DNA of 64,000 bases from Kitasatospora setae KM-6054 (GTDB lineage: Bacteria > Actinomycetota > Actinomycetes > Streptomycetales > Streptomycetaceae). The notes under the pieces were generated by a model, which searched no databases, was not told the origin of the DNA, and saw only the letters and a list, made by a program, of their open reading frames with translations. Both the position numbers and the translations under genes were made by a program. Below, piece after piece: positions 53,196-61,114 of the stretch (its first letter is position 1; the number at the start of each line of letters is the position of its first letter). Location of the stretch: positions 744,001 through 808,000 of the forward strand of contig NC_016109.1 in the NCBI RefSeq assembly GCF_000269985.1. Direction: 5' to 3'.

Positions 53196-53444
53196 GTGAG
53201 CAACCCTGGCAGTTACACCTACACGTACGAGGACCGGGAGACTGCGAAGCTTCGTCGGAGCGCCGATGCCTTCCGGTACAGCGCCGCTATGGAGCACCTT
53301 GCCGAGATGAAGCGCGACCGCCCCGAGCAGTACGACCAGATGAACCCGCTCTCCCGCATCTCGCTCGGCCACTACGAGATCGCGAAGGCTGCCGCCGTGC
53401 AGCTCGGCCGCAGCGTTTCCGCTCCCACCGATCGTGAGGCCTGA
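53196..53444 (+). CDS. Small element-borne protein
   Basis: 82 residues from a GTG with GGAGGTAT 5 nt upstream. It reads SNPGSYTYTYEDRETAKLRRSADAFR and HYEIAKAAAVQLGRS; hydrophilic, mainly helical, no recognised domain. The next gene starts 2 nt after its stop, so the two are an operon. Confidence 0.65.
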   Translation: MSNPGSYTYTYEDRETAKLRRSADAFRYSAAMEHLAEMKRDRPEQYDQMNPLSRISLGHYEIAKAAAVQLGRSVSAPTDREA

Positions 53445-53446
53445 AC

Positions 53447-53944
53447 ATGAACCCCGACGTTTCCAAGGCTGCCGACAAGCTCGCCAAGCTGCGCGCCCAG
53501 GCCGACAAGTACGCTACGCCACTCGCCGAGGCCGAAGCCGCCCTGGCGGTCGCCGAGGAGGCCGAGGAGGCCCGTCGTGCCGAGCGGGCCACTGAGTATG
53601 ACCGTGCGTTCGCCGCTTCGTGGCGTGAGCGCGCACAGCAAGCCAGTGACGCCGACAAGGCCAACCGGGAACGGTTCGTCGAACTGCTCGCCGAGGAACC
53701 GTGGTTCATGGCCTACATGGAGTCCCGGGCCGAGCGGCACAAGCGGGAGAAGATCATGTATGCCGCCCAGCGTGCTCAGTCCGCCACTGGCCAGCCAGGC
53801 ACCGTGCCGCAGCCTCGCATGTATGACCTGCGCCTGATAGAGGACCTGATCGAGACCACCGAGCGCATGGCCGCCGAGATCGGTGCAGCCTACGCGGAGG
53901 AACTGGACGCCAAGCGAACCGCCTACATCGAAGCGACGGACTGA
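53447..53944 (+). CDS. Coiled-coil protein of unknown function
   Basis: 165 residues. The first two thirds are Ala/Glu/Arg-rich heptads (KAADKLAKLRAQADKYATPLAEAEAALAVAEEAEEARRAE) predicted to form a long coiled coil; the C-terminal part (LRLIEDLIETTERMAAEIG) is also helical. No family recognised. Starts 2 nt after the previous stop. Confidence 0.7.
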   Translation: MNPDVSKAADKLAKLRAQADKYATPLAEAEAALAVAEEAEEARRAERATEYDRAFAASWRERAQQASDADKANRERFVELLAEEPWFMAYMESRAERHKREKIMYAAQRAQSATGQPGTVPQPRMYDLRLIEDLIETTERMAAEIGAAYAEELDAKRTAYIEATD

Positions 53945-53945
53945 C

Positions 53946-54203
53946 ATGGCCGTTGACGCACTCGACCCCGGCCCGGGAGGGACCTATCCGCACTTCCCCC
54001 GCGATGCGCAGGGACGGCCCGTATGGTCAGACTCTCCAACTGGCCTACCAGTAGCCAACGGTGGGGCGCCGATGCCAAGAGGTATCCAGCCGACGCGCGA
54101 CCCCCGCCACCCCGGCCGGCTGCTGGCCGTGGACGTAACACCGAGGCAGTCGGACGGCCGACCGATCAACCCGCCGGTGATTCCTCCGCCCGCTCCGGCA
54201 TGA
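53946..54203 (+). CDS. Small hypothetical protein
   Basis: 85 residues, ATG 1 nt after the previous stop. Pro/Gly-rich, with GTYPHFPRDAQGRPVWSDSPTG at the start. No strong ribosome site of its own; translation could be coupled. A short palindrome follows the stop. Confidence 0.55.
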   Translation: MAVDALDPGPGGTYPHFPRDAQGRPVWSDSPTGLPVANGGAPMPRGIQPTRDPRHPGRLLAVDVTPRQSDGRPINPPVIPPPAPA

Positions 54204-54205
54204 AG

Positions 54206-54222
54206 CACACGTCCTACGTGTG
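54206..54222. repeat. Palindrome CACACGT-CCT-ACGTGTG
   Basis: Seven-bp perfect arms around a 3-nt loop, 2 nt after the previous stop. Could be a small operator or part of an mRNA 3' hairpin. Confidence 0.5.
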
Positions 54223-54373
54223 ACCGACCGACACAGGGTTGCAGCTCCGGGCCCACCCCACCCGGGTGCCTCCCCTCTCCTAGCCAGAAGCGCGGCAGGG
54301 AGGCAGATAAGTCTGATGGCGAAATCGGGCGTTTCTGCGCCGATGACGGCTCTGGTCGCTAGGAACATTCGCG

Positions 54374-54426
54374 AACGGCCCCCATACTCCCTTCCCTAGT
54401 GGGCGGTGGGTGTGGGGGCCGTTTTT
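54374..54426 (+). terminator. Intrinsic terminator with U-tract
   Basis: An 11-bp stem (AACGGCCCCCA / TGGGGGCCGTT) closing a 28-nt inner loop that can fold further, ending in TTTTT at 54422-54426. It separates the first element operon from the regulator gene. The surrounding 54204-54564 has no gene. Confidence 0.8.
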
Positions 54427-54564
54427 CGCGTGGCACCCTAGATGAGCTTGCGACCTAGGCAGGAGGAAGCCTTGCCGCCCCGTGGCAGGGCAGCAGGGCC
54501 GTAGCCACGCAGCTTGCCACGGCTGACACGGTACGGTCCCTGTAGTCACGAGGGAGGGTGAGCG

Positions 54565-55788
54565 GTGCTGGAGGAACGGGAGACCATCGGCAAGCGCGTG
54601 AAGCGCCAACGCCTACGGCTGGGTATGCCGCAGGCTGACCTAGCCGCGGCGATCGGCAGGACCCAAGGGTGGGTATCCAAGGTTGAAAACGGCAAGGTGG
54701 AACTTGATAGAGCAAGCATCATCAACCAGCTTGCGGCTGCCCTGCACTGCCACCCCAACGACCTGATCGAGCGTCCGTACGTGGCGGGCAAGTCGTCCGA
54801 GAATCAGTGGCAGGTGTCAGCCTCGGGCATCTTGCGTGAGTTGCGCCGCTACGACTTGACTCCAGTTTTCGACGGTGCGCCGCGCCGGTCCGCTGAGCTG
54901 TGGCGTGACACGCTGCGCCTTCACCGACTGCGCGACACAGCATCGAACGTTGCCATCCTGCGCGTACTGCCGGACATGCTCCGCGAAGCACGTGCGCTGG
55001 CTGAGGTGTCCACGGGGCGGGAGCGGGAGGAGGCGTTCTCGGTCTATGCGGTGTGTTGCAAGTTCGCCCACACGTCGGCTCATGCTCTTGGGCACCCGGA
55101 GTTGGTCACGATGGCCTGTGAGCGCGCAGCCTGGGCGGCTCGGCTCTCGGGTGATCCCGTGCTTCCCGCCGTAGCCGACTGGATGCGGGTATGGGACATG
55201 TGGGCCAGCGCGGACTGGTCCGATGCCGTCGCACTGTCGGATCGGGCGTTGGGCTCCATCGAGGGGGAGTACCGCGCAGGTGATCCCTTGGCCGTGCGCG
55301 CTTGGGGGACGCTGCACCTGCGGGCCGCCGTCTCTGCCGCTCGCGCTGGCGATCCTCCGGTCTGCGAAGATCATATCCAGCAGGCTCGGGAGGCAGCGGG
55401 CCGACTCACTGGGCAACCTGCCTTCGATCGGCACTCTCTGACCTTCTCGCCCGGGAATGTCTTGATCCATGCCATCTCTGTACAGGTGGAGATGGGTGAC
55501 CACTCACAAGCTTTGACGCTCGCCGAGCGATCCGACGCGGCGCAGATTGAGGCGCTGCCGAACTCGCGGCGCGGCCACCACTGCATGGATGTGGCTCGGG
55601 CCTGGCTCTGGGACGGAAACCGCGACCGGGCGTTGGCGGAACTCGAAAAGGCGGAGCGGATCGCCCCGCAACTGATCCGCAACCACCCCATCGCTCGCGC
55701 CACGCTCCGAAAGATCGTTTACGCCGAACGGGCTTCTACGCGGGAGAAGTTGAGGCGCATGTCTGACCGCTTCCATCTGGACGGGTAG
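54565..55788 (+). CDS. XRE-family regulator with C-terminal TPR-like domain
   Basis: 407 residues from a GTG with GGAGGGTG upstream. The N-terminal HTH (IGKRVKRQRLRLGMPQADLAAAIGRTQGWVSKVENGKVELDRASIINQLAAAL) is clear. The rest is helical, with repeats such as AVALSDRALGSIEGEYRAGD and ALTLAERSDAAQ resembling TPR/quorum-type sensor domains. It could sense a peptide, as in Rap/ComR-like regulators, and control the peptide cluster 1.5 kb downstream. That link is inference. Confidence 0.85.
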   Translation: MLEERETIGKRVKRQRLRLGMPQADLAAAIGRTQGWVSKVENGKVELDRASIINQLAAALHCHPNDLIERPYVAGKSSENQWQVSASGILRELRRYDLTPVFDGAPRRSAELWRDTLRLHRLRDTASNVAILRVLPDMLREARALAEVSTGREREEAFSVYAVCCKFAHTSAHALGHPELVTMACERAAWAARLSGDPVLPAVADWMRVWDMWASADWSDAVALSDRALGSIEGEYRAGDPLAVRAWGTLHLRAAVSAARAGDPPVCEDHIQQAREAAGRLTGQPAFDRHSLTFSPGNVLIHAISVQVEMGDHSQALTLAERSDAAQIEALPNSRRGHHCMDVARAWLWDGNRDRALAELEKAERIAPQLIRNHPIARATLRKIVYAERASTREKLRRMSDRFHLDG

Positions 55789-55843
55789 GGCTGTATTCCG
55801 CTGATTCATACTCAGCTGTAGTCGCCCGCATACTTTCTGTCGC

Positions 55844-56098
55844 ATGAGCGGACGACGTAAGACTCCTGGGGGTGATCCCCCTCGCGGCGCCTCTCGGAGG
55901 GATGATCGCTGGTTGCCCCAACTCGGCGACCTGGCAAGAGACTTGGCCAATCGTCGAACGGGCGTGGTGGTCGACGTTCCTGGCGAAGGTGTGTTCTCGT
56001 ATCACCTTCGCCCCGAGGGTGGTGGCGAAGAGTGGACCTCACCAGCGGATGGGTCGCTCCTGGCTCCGGTTGAGGACGGAAGCGAGGAACCGACGTGA
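55844..56098 (+). CDS. Small hypothetical protein
   Basis: 84 residues. Reads SGRRKTPGGDPPRGASRRDDRWLPQLGDLARDLANRRTGVVVDVPGEG; no domain recognised. CATACT 10 nt before the ATG may be a -10 box, giving a short leader. Its stop overlaps the next GTG by 4 nt. Confidence 0.6.
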   Translation: MSGRRKTPGGDPPRGASRRDDRWLPQLGDLARDLANRRTGVVVDVPGEGVFSYHLRPEGGGEEWTSPADGSLLAPVEDGSEEPT

Positions 56099-56355
56099 CC
56101 CGGCTGACGCTGGTGACCGGTTTTCTGACGCTCGGGCTCTGCACCCTGCCCGCGGGCGTGGTGCTCGGCTTCGCCATGCTGGTGCCGAACGACGGTCGCC
56201 GTTGGGTCTGCTGCTTCGTCGCCCTGGCGGTCGCGCTCATCGCCACGTCTTACGGTCCCGACTGGATCGAGGGATGGCAGCGCCGTCGGCGGGCACAGGT
56301 TCGGGTTCGGGCTGCACTGTGCCGTGAGGCCGGAGAACGGCGGGCAGCCCGGTGA
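56095..56355 (+). CDS. Small membrane protein
   Basis: 86 residues, GTG overlapping the previous stop. Two hydrophobic helices (LTLVTGFLTLGLCTLPAGVVLGFAML and VCCFVALAVALIATSY) and a basic C-tail. Might be an accessory or immunity-type protein for the peptide cluster (guess). Confidence 0.6.
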   Translation: MTRLTLVTGFLTLGLCTLPAGVVLGFAMLVPNDGRRWVCCFVALAVALIATSYGPDWIEGWQRRRRAQVRVRAALCREAGERRAAR

Positions 56356-56573
56356 CCGGTGAGCCGTCCGGGTGGCGTGCCGGCTGGTGCGTGCCGTGCG
56401 GGTCCGAGGCCGAGGTGACCGAGATACCGTCCACGCCTCGGCGTAGACAGATGGCGGTCTGCCGCGAGCACCACGGGCCGTACGTCCGCCGGCTTCGCCT
56501 CGGGCCGAAGCTGAACGTATGGGCCGGTTCGCTGCGGCGGCACACCCTCGCGCGGATCGACGCCGCGGGGTAG
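56352..56573 (+). CDS. Small Cys/His (zinc-ribbon-like) protein
   Basis: 73 residues, GTG overlapping the previous stop by 4 nt. CVPC near the N-terminus and CREHHG later suggest a zinc site. Basic C-terminal half. Third gene of a tightly coupled trio; unknown role. Confidence 0.55.
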   Translation: MTGEPSGWRAGWCVPCGSEAEVTEIPSTPRRRQMAVCREHHGPYVRRLRLGPKLNVWAGSLRRHTLARIDAAG

Positions 56574-56894
56574 CTCTCCGATCTCCCGGGGCTGCCGCTC
56601 TCCTCCCCGCGGCATCCCTGGGCACCAACACCCGCCCCGAGCATTGCCACCGTCACGTGACATGGCTCGGGGTGGGGAAGGACTCGCCGACTGTCGGCGG
56701 GTAGGCGCGTGCTGCGGTGCTCACGCCGGTCGCTCTGGCTCCTCCGTCGAAGATCGGACCGGGGCTACCGATCTCAACTCCCGGCGGATCCTGCGCCCTT
56801 CGGGATGCACAATCCTCGCCCCGGTGACGCCAACTCGGATCGGCGGACGACCGGGGCGGGGCTCAAACCGAGAGCTAGCGGCGGAGAGCAGCGG
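56574..56894. other. Intergenic region of the element
   Basis: 321 nt with no supported gene; the open frames here lack ribosome sites and coding bias. No hairpin or promoter stands out. Confidence 0.4.
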
Positions 56895-57137
56895 ATGTAC
56901 GAATGCCCCGAGGGTGCCGGACACAAGGTCGAGCGGGCCGAGGATTCGGGCGCCGTGCAAAGCGGTCCGTGCGGGCCGGTCTGGCGGTGTCTGACGTGCG
57001 GCAGGTGGGGCGCCTTCCTCGCCGCCGAGTGGGCCGAGCTGTTCCCGGGCGAGCCGGAGTTGTTCCCCCTCGGGTGGACGAAGCCCGGCGAGCCGGCTCC
57101 GATCCGCCGTGTGTACCCCCTCGGGCGCGGAAGCTAG
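56895..57137 (+). CDS. Small hypothetical protein with a CxxC pair
   Basis: 80 residues from the ATG at 56895 (GGAGAG upstream). MYECPEGAGHKVER and WRCLTCGRWGAFLAAEW suggest a small zinc-binding fold. Not recognised. It lies 180 nt before the graspetide precursor. Confidence 0.6.
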   Translation: MYECPEGAGHKVERAEDSGAVQSGPCGPVWRCLTCGRWGAFLAAEWAELFPGEPELFPLGWTKPGEPAPIRRVYPLGRGS

Positions 57138-57154
57138 CGCCCCTACGATCACCC

Positions 57155-57190
57155 GTCCTGGCGGACGGAAAGGGAATCACCCGCCAGGAC
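57155..57190 (+). terminator. Hairpin upstream of the graspetide precursor
   Basis: 10-bp perfect stem (57155-57164 / 57181-57190), 16-nt loop, no U-tract. It may terminate the preceding gene or attenuate the cluster. Confidence 0.45.
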
Positions 57191-57317
57191 TGGGCATCAC
57201 TCCCGCCCCGGGCGTCACGTGGCCGTGCTCGACCCGGGCGGGCTTGTCCCGAACCCTGCCATCCCGCAGGGAGATTGAACCTACTTGGCACCACCACGAC
57301 AAGGAGGAACAGCACAG

Positions 57318-57596
57318 ATGACGACGACACCCGCACCGTGGGGAACGGGGCGCATGGCACCGTATGCGCCCACCACCACCGTTCCGCAGTACACGCCCGT
57401 GATCGACCCCGAGACGCAGATTGCCGTGATCGTGGACGAGCACGGGCGCACGGTCGAGATGGGTGCTCACGGCACCAGCACCAACACCAGCACCCCCACC
57501 AACACCGGGGGCGGCGACGGGCAGAACGGGGGGCAGAACACGCCCACCGACATGGACAGCATGCCCGCGAACGACCAGGACCAGGGCACCGGCTGA
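57318..57596 (+). CDS. ATP-grasp-modified RiPP (graspetide) precursor peptide
   Basis: 92 residues, with AAGGAGG 10 nt before the ATG. The leader has WGTGRMAPYAPTTTVPQYTP and DPETQIAVIVDEHGRTVE, the conserved pattern of the actinobacterial 'putative ATP-grasp target' peptides. The core from about residue 50 (HGTSTNTSTPTNTGGG, then Gly/Asn/Asp-rich) offers Thr/Ser donors and Asp acceptors for ester (macrolactone) links. The stop overlaps the ATP-grasp ATG. Product likely a multicyclic peptide that the methyltransferase further converts to an aspartimide; activity unknown. Confidence 0.85.
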   Translation: MTTTPAPWGTGRMAPYAPTTTVPQYTPVIDPETQIAVIVDEHGRTVEMGAHGTSTNTSTPTNTGGGDGQNGGQNTPTDMDSMPANDQDQGTG

Positions 57597-58564
57597 TGGC
57601 GGATCGGCCTGGGGCCGTACTGGTCCTCACCAACCCGTACGACGTGACCGCGGACCTGGTGTTACGCCGCCTGGCTGACCGCCGGGTGCCGGTCGTCCGT
57701 GTCGACCCCGGCGCCGATCTGCACACGGGTGCCTCGCTGTCTGCCCATTATGGAACGGGCGGACAGCGGGGCACCCTTCGCACGGCAAGCCGGACGCTCG
57801 ATCTGACCGACGTGCGGTCCGTGTGGGTCCGTAGGCCCTCGCCCTACGACCCCCCGCCCGGCATGGCGGAGCATGACGGCAAGTTCGCTGCCGCACAGGG
57901 GTTTTGGGGCACCGGCGGCATCCTGGCCTCGCTCCCGGGGGCGCACTACGTCAATCATCCGTGGCGTATCCGCAATGCCGAGTACAAGCCGGCTCAGCTA
58001 TCGGTGGCGCTCCGGAGCGGGTTCCTGGTGCCGGACACGGTCATCACAGCGGACCCGGACGAAGCTCGGGAGTTCTGCGCCGCCCAACCCGGCGGCGCGG
58101 TCTACAAGCCGCTGTGGGACAGCCGTTACCGGGACGCTGAGGGCGCCGCACAACAGGTATGGGTGAGGGGGGTCGACCCGGCAGAGATCACCGACGACGT
58201 GTCCCTGTGTCCCCACCTGTTCCAAGCCAAGGTGCCGAAGGTGTTCGACGTGCGGGTGACCGCCGTCGGCGACCGCCTGTTCGGGGTTCGTGTGGACAGC
58301 CCCGATCTTGACTGGCGTTACCGACAAGACCTGATGACGTGCACGCCGATCGAGATTCCCGAGGCGGTCGCGCGTTCGGTCGCTGCCTACCTTGGCGAAC
58401 TCGGTTTGGTTTACGGCGCGTTCGACTTCGCCGCGACCCCTGACGGCGCCTGGTACTTCTTTGAGTGCAACGCAAACGGGCAATGGGCGTGGCAGCCGAC
58501 GGAGACGACTGCCGCCGTCGCCGATGCCCTCGCCGACCAGCTACAGAAAGGCTCCGACACGTGA
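57596..58564 (+). CDS. ATP-grasp ligase, graspetide (ribosomal peptide) maturase
   Basis: 322 residues, ATG sharing a base with the precursor stop (TGATG). N-terminal Rossmann-like part (VLVLTNPYDVTADLVLRRLADRRVPVVRVDPGAD), a WVRRPSPYDPP block, then the ATP-grasp core (AVYKPLWDS, LFQAKVPKVFDVRVTAVGDRLFGVRVDS, LGLVYGAFDFAATPDGAWYFFECNANGQWAW) with the metal-binding Asp, Glu and Asn. It joins carboxylate side chains of the core peptide to hydroxyl or amine side chains using ATP. This is the MvdC/MvdD and SAV_5884-like family. Confidence 0.92.
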   Translation: MADRPGAVLVLTNPYDVTADLVLRRLADRRVPVVRVDPGADLHTGASLSAHYGTGGQRGTLRTASRTLDLTDVRSVWVRRPSPYDPPPGMAEHDGKFAAAQGFWGTGGILASLPGAHYVNHPWRIRNAEYKPAQLSVALRSGFLVPDTVITADPDEAREFCAAQPGGAVYKPLWDSRYRDAEGAAQQVWVRGVDPAEITDDVSLCPHLFQAKVPKVFDVRVTAVGDRLFGVRVDSPDLDWRYRQDLMTCTPIEIPEAVARSVAAYLGELGLVYGAFDFAATPDGAWYFFECNANGQWAWQPTETTAAVADALADQLQKGSDT

Positions 58565-59694
58565 GCACATCGGCCGAACTTCGCGCCGCCCTGGTGGACG
58601 GGTTCACTGGTGACGACATGGTCACCGATCCGGCGTGGGACCGCGCTGCCAAGTCCGTTCCCCGGGAACTGTTCGTCGGGTCCTACTTCCTGCCCGTAGA
58701 GGGGAGCGTCCCGACCGAGTACCGGCCCGTGCAGGAGGGCGAGCCCGGTTGGCTGGCGGGCGTCTACACGAATCAGACCCTGATTACCCAACTCGACGGC
58801 CGCGCCCGGCCCGAGGACGGTAAGGCGAGTGGTTCGCCGTCTTCGTCGTCCACCCTGCCGTCACTGGTGCTGCGCATGTGGCACCAGCTCGACACCGAGG
58901 CCGGGCACAGAGTGTTGGAGATCGGCACCGGAACCGGCTACTCGACCGCCCTCGGCGCGTACCGCCTCGGGGACGCCAACGTCACCAGCATTGAGTACGA
59001 CCAGGCCGTAGGGGAAGCGGCTGCCGCGGCACTCAAGTCCGCCGGACACGCTCCCCGGCTGATCATCGGTGACGGACTACTCGGCGACCCCGACGGGGGC
59101 GAGTATGACCGCCTGATTGCCACCTGTTCGGTTCGCTACATTCCGCAACCGTGGCTCTACCAGGTCAAGCCGGGCGGAAAGATCCTGGTCACCCTCTCCG
59201 GCTGGTCGTACGGGTTCGGCCTCGCGCTGCTCACCGTGACCGAGCCCGGCAGTGCCATGGGCCGGTTCCTGCCCGGCTACACGTCCTTCATGATCGCCCG
59301 GCCGCACGACCGGCCGCCCCGCCAAAATCTCGCGCTACTGCCCGGTGACGAACGGCCGACCCGGATTGACCCCGAGATCATCGGCACGTGGACCGGCGGT
59401 TGGGTGGCTCAGCTCGCGGCGCCCTCGGCCGAGCGGATGGGCGCGGGCGGGCAACAGATCCTCTCGGACGTGGCGACCGGATCGCAGGCCCGAACCATGC
59501 CCAATCCCGACGGCGGGTGGACCGTGGTCCAGCGCGGGCCGCTCCGGCTGTGGGACCAGGTGGAGACCGCTGTTGAAGCCTGGCAGGCAGTCGGCGTGCC
59601 CCACCAGGACGGGTTTGGCATCACGGTCTCGCCCCACGGTCAGCGCGTGTGGATCGGCAGCGAGGCCGGTCCGGGTTGGAACCTGCCGATCTGA
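58561..59694 (+). CDS. PIMT-like O-methyltransferase of the ATP-grasp peptide cluster
   Basis: 377 residues, GTG overlapping the ligase stop by 4 nt. It has the protein-L-isoaspartyl methyltransferase core (LVLRMWHQLDTEAGHRVLEIGTGTGYSTAL, VTSIEYDQAVGEAAAAAL, GGEYDRLIATCSVRYIPQPWLYQVKPGGKILVTLSGW) with the SAM loop EIGTGTGYS, plus an extra C-terminal region of about 150 residues. In fuscimiditide-type pathways this enzyme methylates a core Asp, which then closes to an aspartimide. Third gene of the cluster. Confidence 0.92.
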   Translation: MSTSAELRAALVDGFTGDDMVTDPAWDRAAKSVPRELFVGSYFLPVEGSVPTEYRPVQEGEPGWLAGVYTNQTLITQLDGRARPEDGKASGSPSSSSTLPSLVLRMWHQLDTEAGHRVLEIGTGTGYSTALGAYRLGDANVTSIEYDQAVGEAAAAALKSAGHAPRLIIGDGLLGDPDGGEYDRLIATCSVRYIPQPWLYQVKPGGKILVTLSGWSYGFGLALLTVTEPGSAMGRFLPGYTSFMIARPHDRPPRQNLALLPGDERPTRIDPEIIGTWTGGWVAQLAAPSAERMGAGGQQILSDVATGSQARTMPNPDGGWTVVQRGPLRLWDQVETAVEAWQAVGVPHQDGFGITVSPHGQRVWIGSEAGPGWNLPI

Positions 59695-59803
59695 GCCGGA
59701 TACCCGTAGCCGGGGCGCTGGGCGCCAATGGGAAGACGACCCCTGCCGACTCGCGCGCCCAACTCGGCCCCGTCCCGCTGGTGATCCGGCAAGGCGGGGC
59801 CGA

Positions 59804-60055
59804 CTACTTCTCGGCGGTCCGATCAGCCACGTACGTCCCTCGCTGCGGCACGGTGTAGACGTATCCACCTTCGCGCAGATGCCGAACCGCACGCCTCGCC
59901 GTGTCCCGAGCCACGCCCCACCGCTGGATCAGAGCCGACTCAGACGGAATCGGGCGGTTCACCACGAGGGCCCCGGACTCAATGTCGCGGATGATCTCTG
60001 CCGCAATCTGCTGGTACGGCGGAGTGGGCGAGTCGTAGTCGATTTCCGAGGCCAT
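59804..60055 (-). CDS. GntR-type winged-helix repressor (DNA-binding domain only)
   Basis: 83 residues from the ATG at 60055; longer open frames above it cross the promoter. It is a bare GntR domain (PPYQQIAAEIIRDIESGALVVNRPIPSESALIQRWGVARDTARRAVRHLREGGYVYTVPQRGTYV) without an effector domain, like KorSA/TraR-type repressors of integrative elements. Likely controls itself and the divergent small genes, and may hold the element silent. Operator-like repeats lie upstream. Confidence 0.88.
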   Translation of the reverse strand: MASEIDYDSPTPPYQQIAAEIIRDIESGALVVNRPIPSESALIQRWGVARDTARRAVRHLREGGYVYTVPQRGTYVADRTAEK

Positions 60056-60113
60056 GTGGCAAGCGTAGACAACGGGCCACATATCGAGCTTTCGGCATAC
60101 GTAGGTAGACGAG
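60053..60113. promoter_or_regulatory. Putative GntR operator / divergent promoter region
   Basis: Inverted repeat CATGTGGC (60053-60060) and GCCACATA (60076-60083), plus direct repeats CGTAGACAACGGG and GGTAGACGAGGG (60064-60076, 60103-60114). Position between the repressor and the plus-strand genes suits autoregulation. Confidence 0.45.
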
Positions 60114-60217
60114 GGTAGAGGAGTTGCCTTACCGTCGAAGCCGAAAGAGCCCCCGAGGCCGCTTAGGACCGGCTCCGGGGGCATGTCCGCACAGCTACTT
60201 GGGAGAGCTGAACGAAC

Positions 60218-60580
60218 ATGCGACACCTTATCGCCCGCGCCCTGCGTACTGCCCTCGGCCTGGTTCTGCCAGCTCGGGGCCAGCACCGCGCCGTACCGGC
60301 AACCCCCGAACCCATCCGGACCACGGGTGCCGAACAGCGCCCCGCCCCGTGGGTCGAGGAAGAGAACCCGTACGCGGGCCCCCTGGTACGTCCCTACGTC
60401 GACCGCGCGGCATGGCGGGCCGAGCTGGACGAAATGCAGCGTCGGTACGAGGAGATGCAGCGCCAGCGGGAGCGCCGCGCAGCACTGCGCGCAGTCGTGA
60501 TGGGGCAGCCGGACCCCGGGTACACCTACTCCGGTGCGCACGCCCTCCCCGGTGCACACGCCCTCGGGCCGGTGGCGTAA
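60218..60580 (+). CDS. Hypothetical protein with helical C-half
   Basis: 120 residues from the ATG at 60218 (GGGAGAG 10 nt upstream). N-terminal basic/hydrophobic helix (RHLIARALRTALGLVLP), middle with WVEEENPYAGPLVRP, then a heptad-like helix (WRAELDEMQRRYEEMQRQRERRAAL). No recognised family. Its stop shares a base with the next ATG. Confidence 0.6.
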   Translation: MRHLIARALRTALGLVLPARGQHRAVPATPEPIRTTGAEQRPAPWVEEENPYAGPLVRPYVDRAAWRAELDEMQRRYEEMQRQRERRAALRAVVMGQPDPGYTYSGAHALPGAHALGPVA

Positions 60581-60816
60581 TGGCCAAGCCCTACGTCAAG
60601 GCTCTGCCGGACGGCACCCGCAGAGGCAACACGCGGGGACTGCGGCAGTGTGAGCGGGACGGGTGGCAGATCCTCGCCGGAGCCCGCTACGCGGTCCGCT
60701 ACGAGCCGCGTACGCCGCAGGACTGCCGACCGTGGACCGATGGCGCGGTGCGGTACTGGTCGCGCGACTGCTGGGCCGTTCCGCACCACCGCACGGGCGT
60801 CCGCCCCGCGCAGTAG
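60580..60816 (+). CDS. Small hypothetical protein
   Basis: 78 residues, ATG overlapping the previous stop (TAATG). Basic, Trp-containing (WQILAGARYAVRYEPRTPQDCRPW, VRYWSRDCWAV), perhaps a small nucleic-acid-binding protein. Not recognised. Confidence 0.6.
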   Translation: MAKPYVKALPDGTRRGNTRGLRQCERDGWQILAGARYAVRYEPRTPQDCRPWTDGAVRYWSRDCWAVPHHRTGVRPAQ

Positions 60817-60825
60817 AACCCCCTC

Positions 60826-60854
60826 GCCCCGTCCAAGACCGATCCGGGCGGGGC
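60826..60854 (+). terminator. Hairpin terminator near the right end of the element
   Basis: 9-bp stem (GCCCCGTCC / GGGCGGGGC, one G-T), 11-nt loop, followed by TCTCTC. It would stop element transcripts before attR. Confidence 0.6.
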
Positions 60855-60900
60855 TCTCTCGGCTCTGCCATAGAACCCTTAAGACCGCCTCTCCGGAGAT

Positions 60901-60903
60901 CCG
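60901..60903. other. attR core
   Basis: Element CTCTCCGGAGAT, shared CCG, then host GAGGGCAACGTG. Joined with attL it predicts attP with TCCGGA arms on both sides of the core, and attB AGCGAC-CCG-GAGGGC. Confidence 0.75.
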
Positions 60904-60951
60904 GAGGGCAACGTGTTCTGCCTGCTCAAGGCCCGGATCAAGGAACTCTGA
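60904..60951 (+). pseudogene. Severed 3' end of the VOC gene
   Basis: Fifteen codons (EGNVFCLLKARIKEL) and TGA that complete the gene truncated at 51048. Without the element the protein would read ...HVLSDPEGNVFCLLKA..., the usual VOC C-terminus. Confidence 0.88.
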
Positions 60952-61114
60952 CCGCTCCGCGCCCCGCCCCTCGCCGACGTCCCCGGCCCCGTCCGCGCGG
61001 TTCCCGGAGAATTCCTCCCGGGAGCCGCGATGAGTTTCCGCCGCGCCGCCGGTACGTACGGGTGGGCCCCGCACCCGTGGGGCCGATCGAGAACGAGCGC
61101 AAGGGAGAAGTCCG

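Larger units (their letters stand above)
51046..60903. mobile_element. 9.86-kb serine-integrase element carrying a graspetide cluster
   Basis: Bounded by attL (core CCG at 51046-51048) and attR (core CCG at 60901-60903), both inside the split VOC gene. Contents: large serine integrase, small unknown genes, XRE and GntR regulators, ATP-grasp peptide cluster. GC content is visibly lower than the flanks, with AT-rich gaps. No replication, conjugation or phage structural genes are seen, so it is a small non-autonomous integrative element, or a phage/AICE derivative that relies on other elements for transfer. Confidence 0.85.

Noticed and set aside
51046..60903. Element as a complete prophage or conjugative AICE
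   Set aside because: No capsid, terminase, lysis, replication or transfer (TraB/FtsK-like) gene was found.
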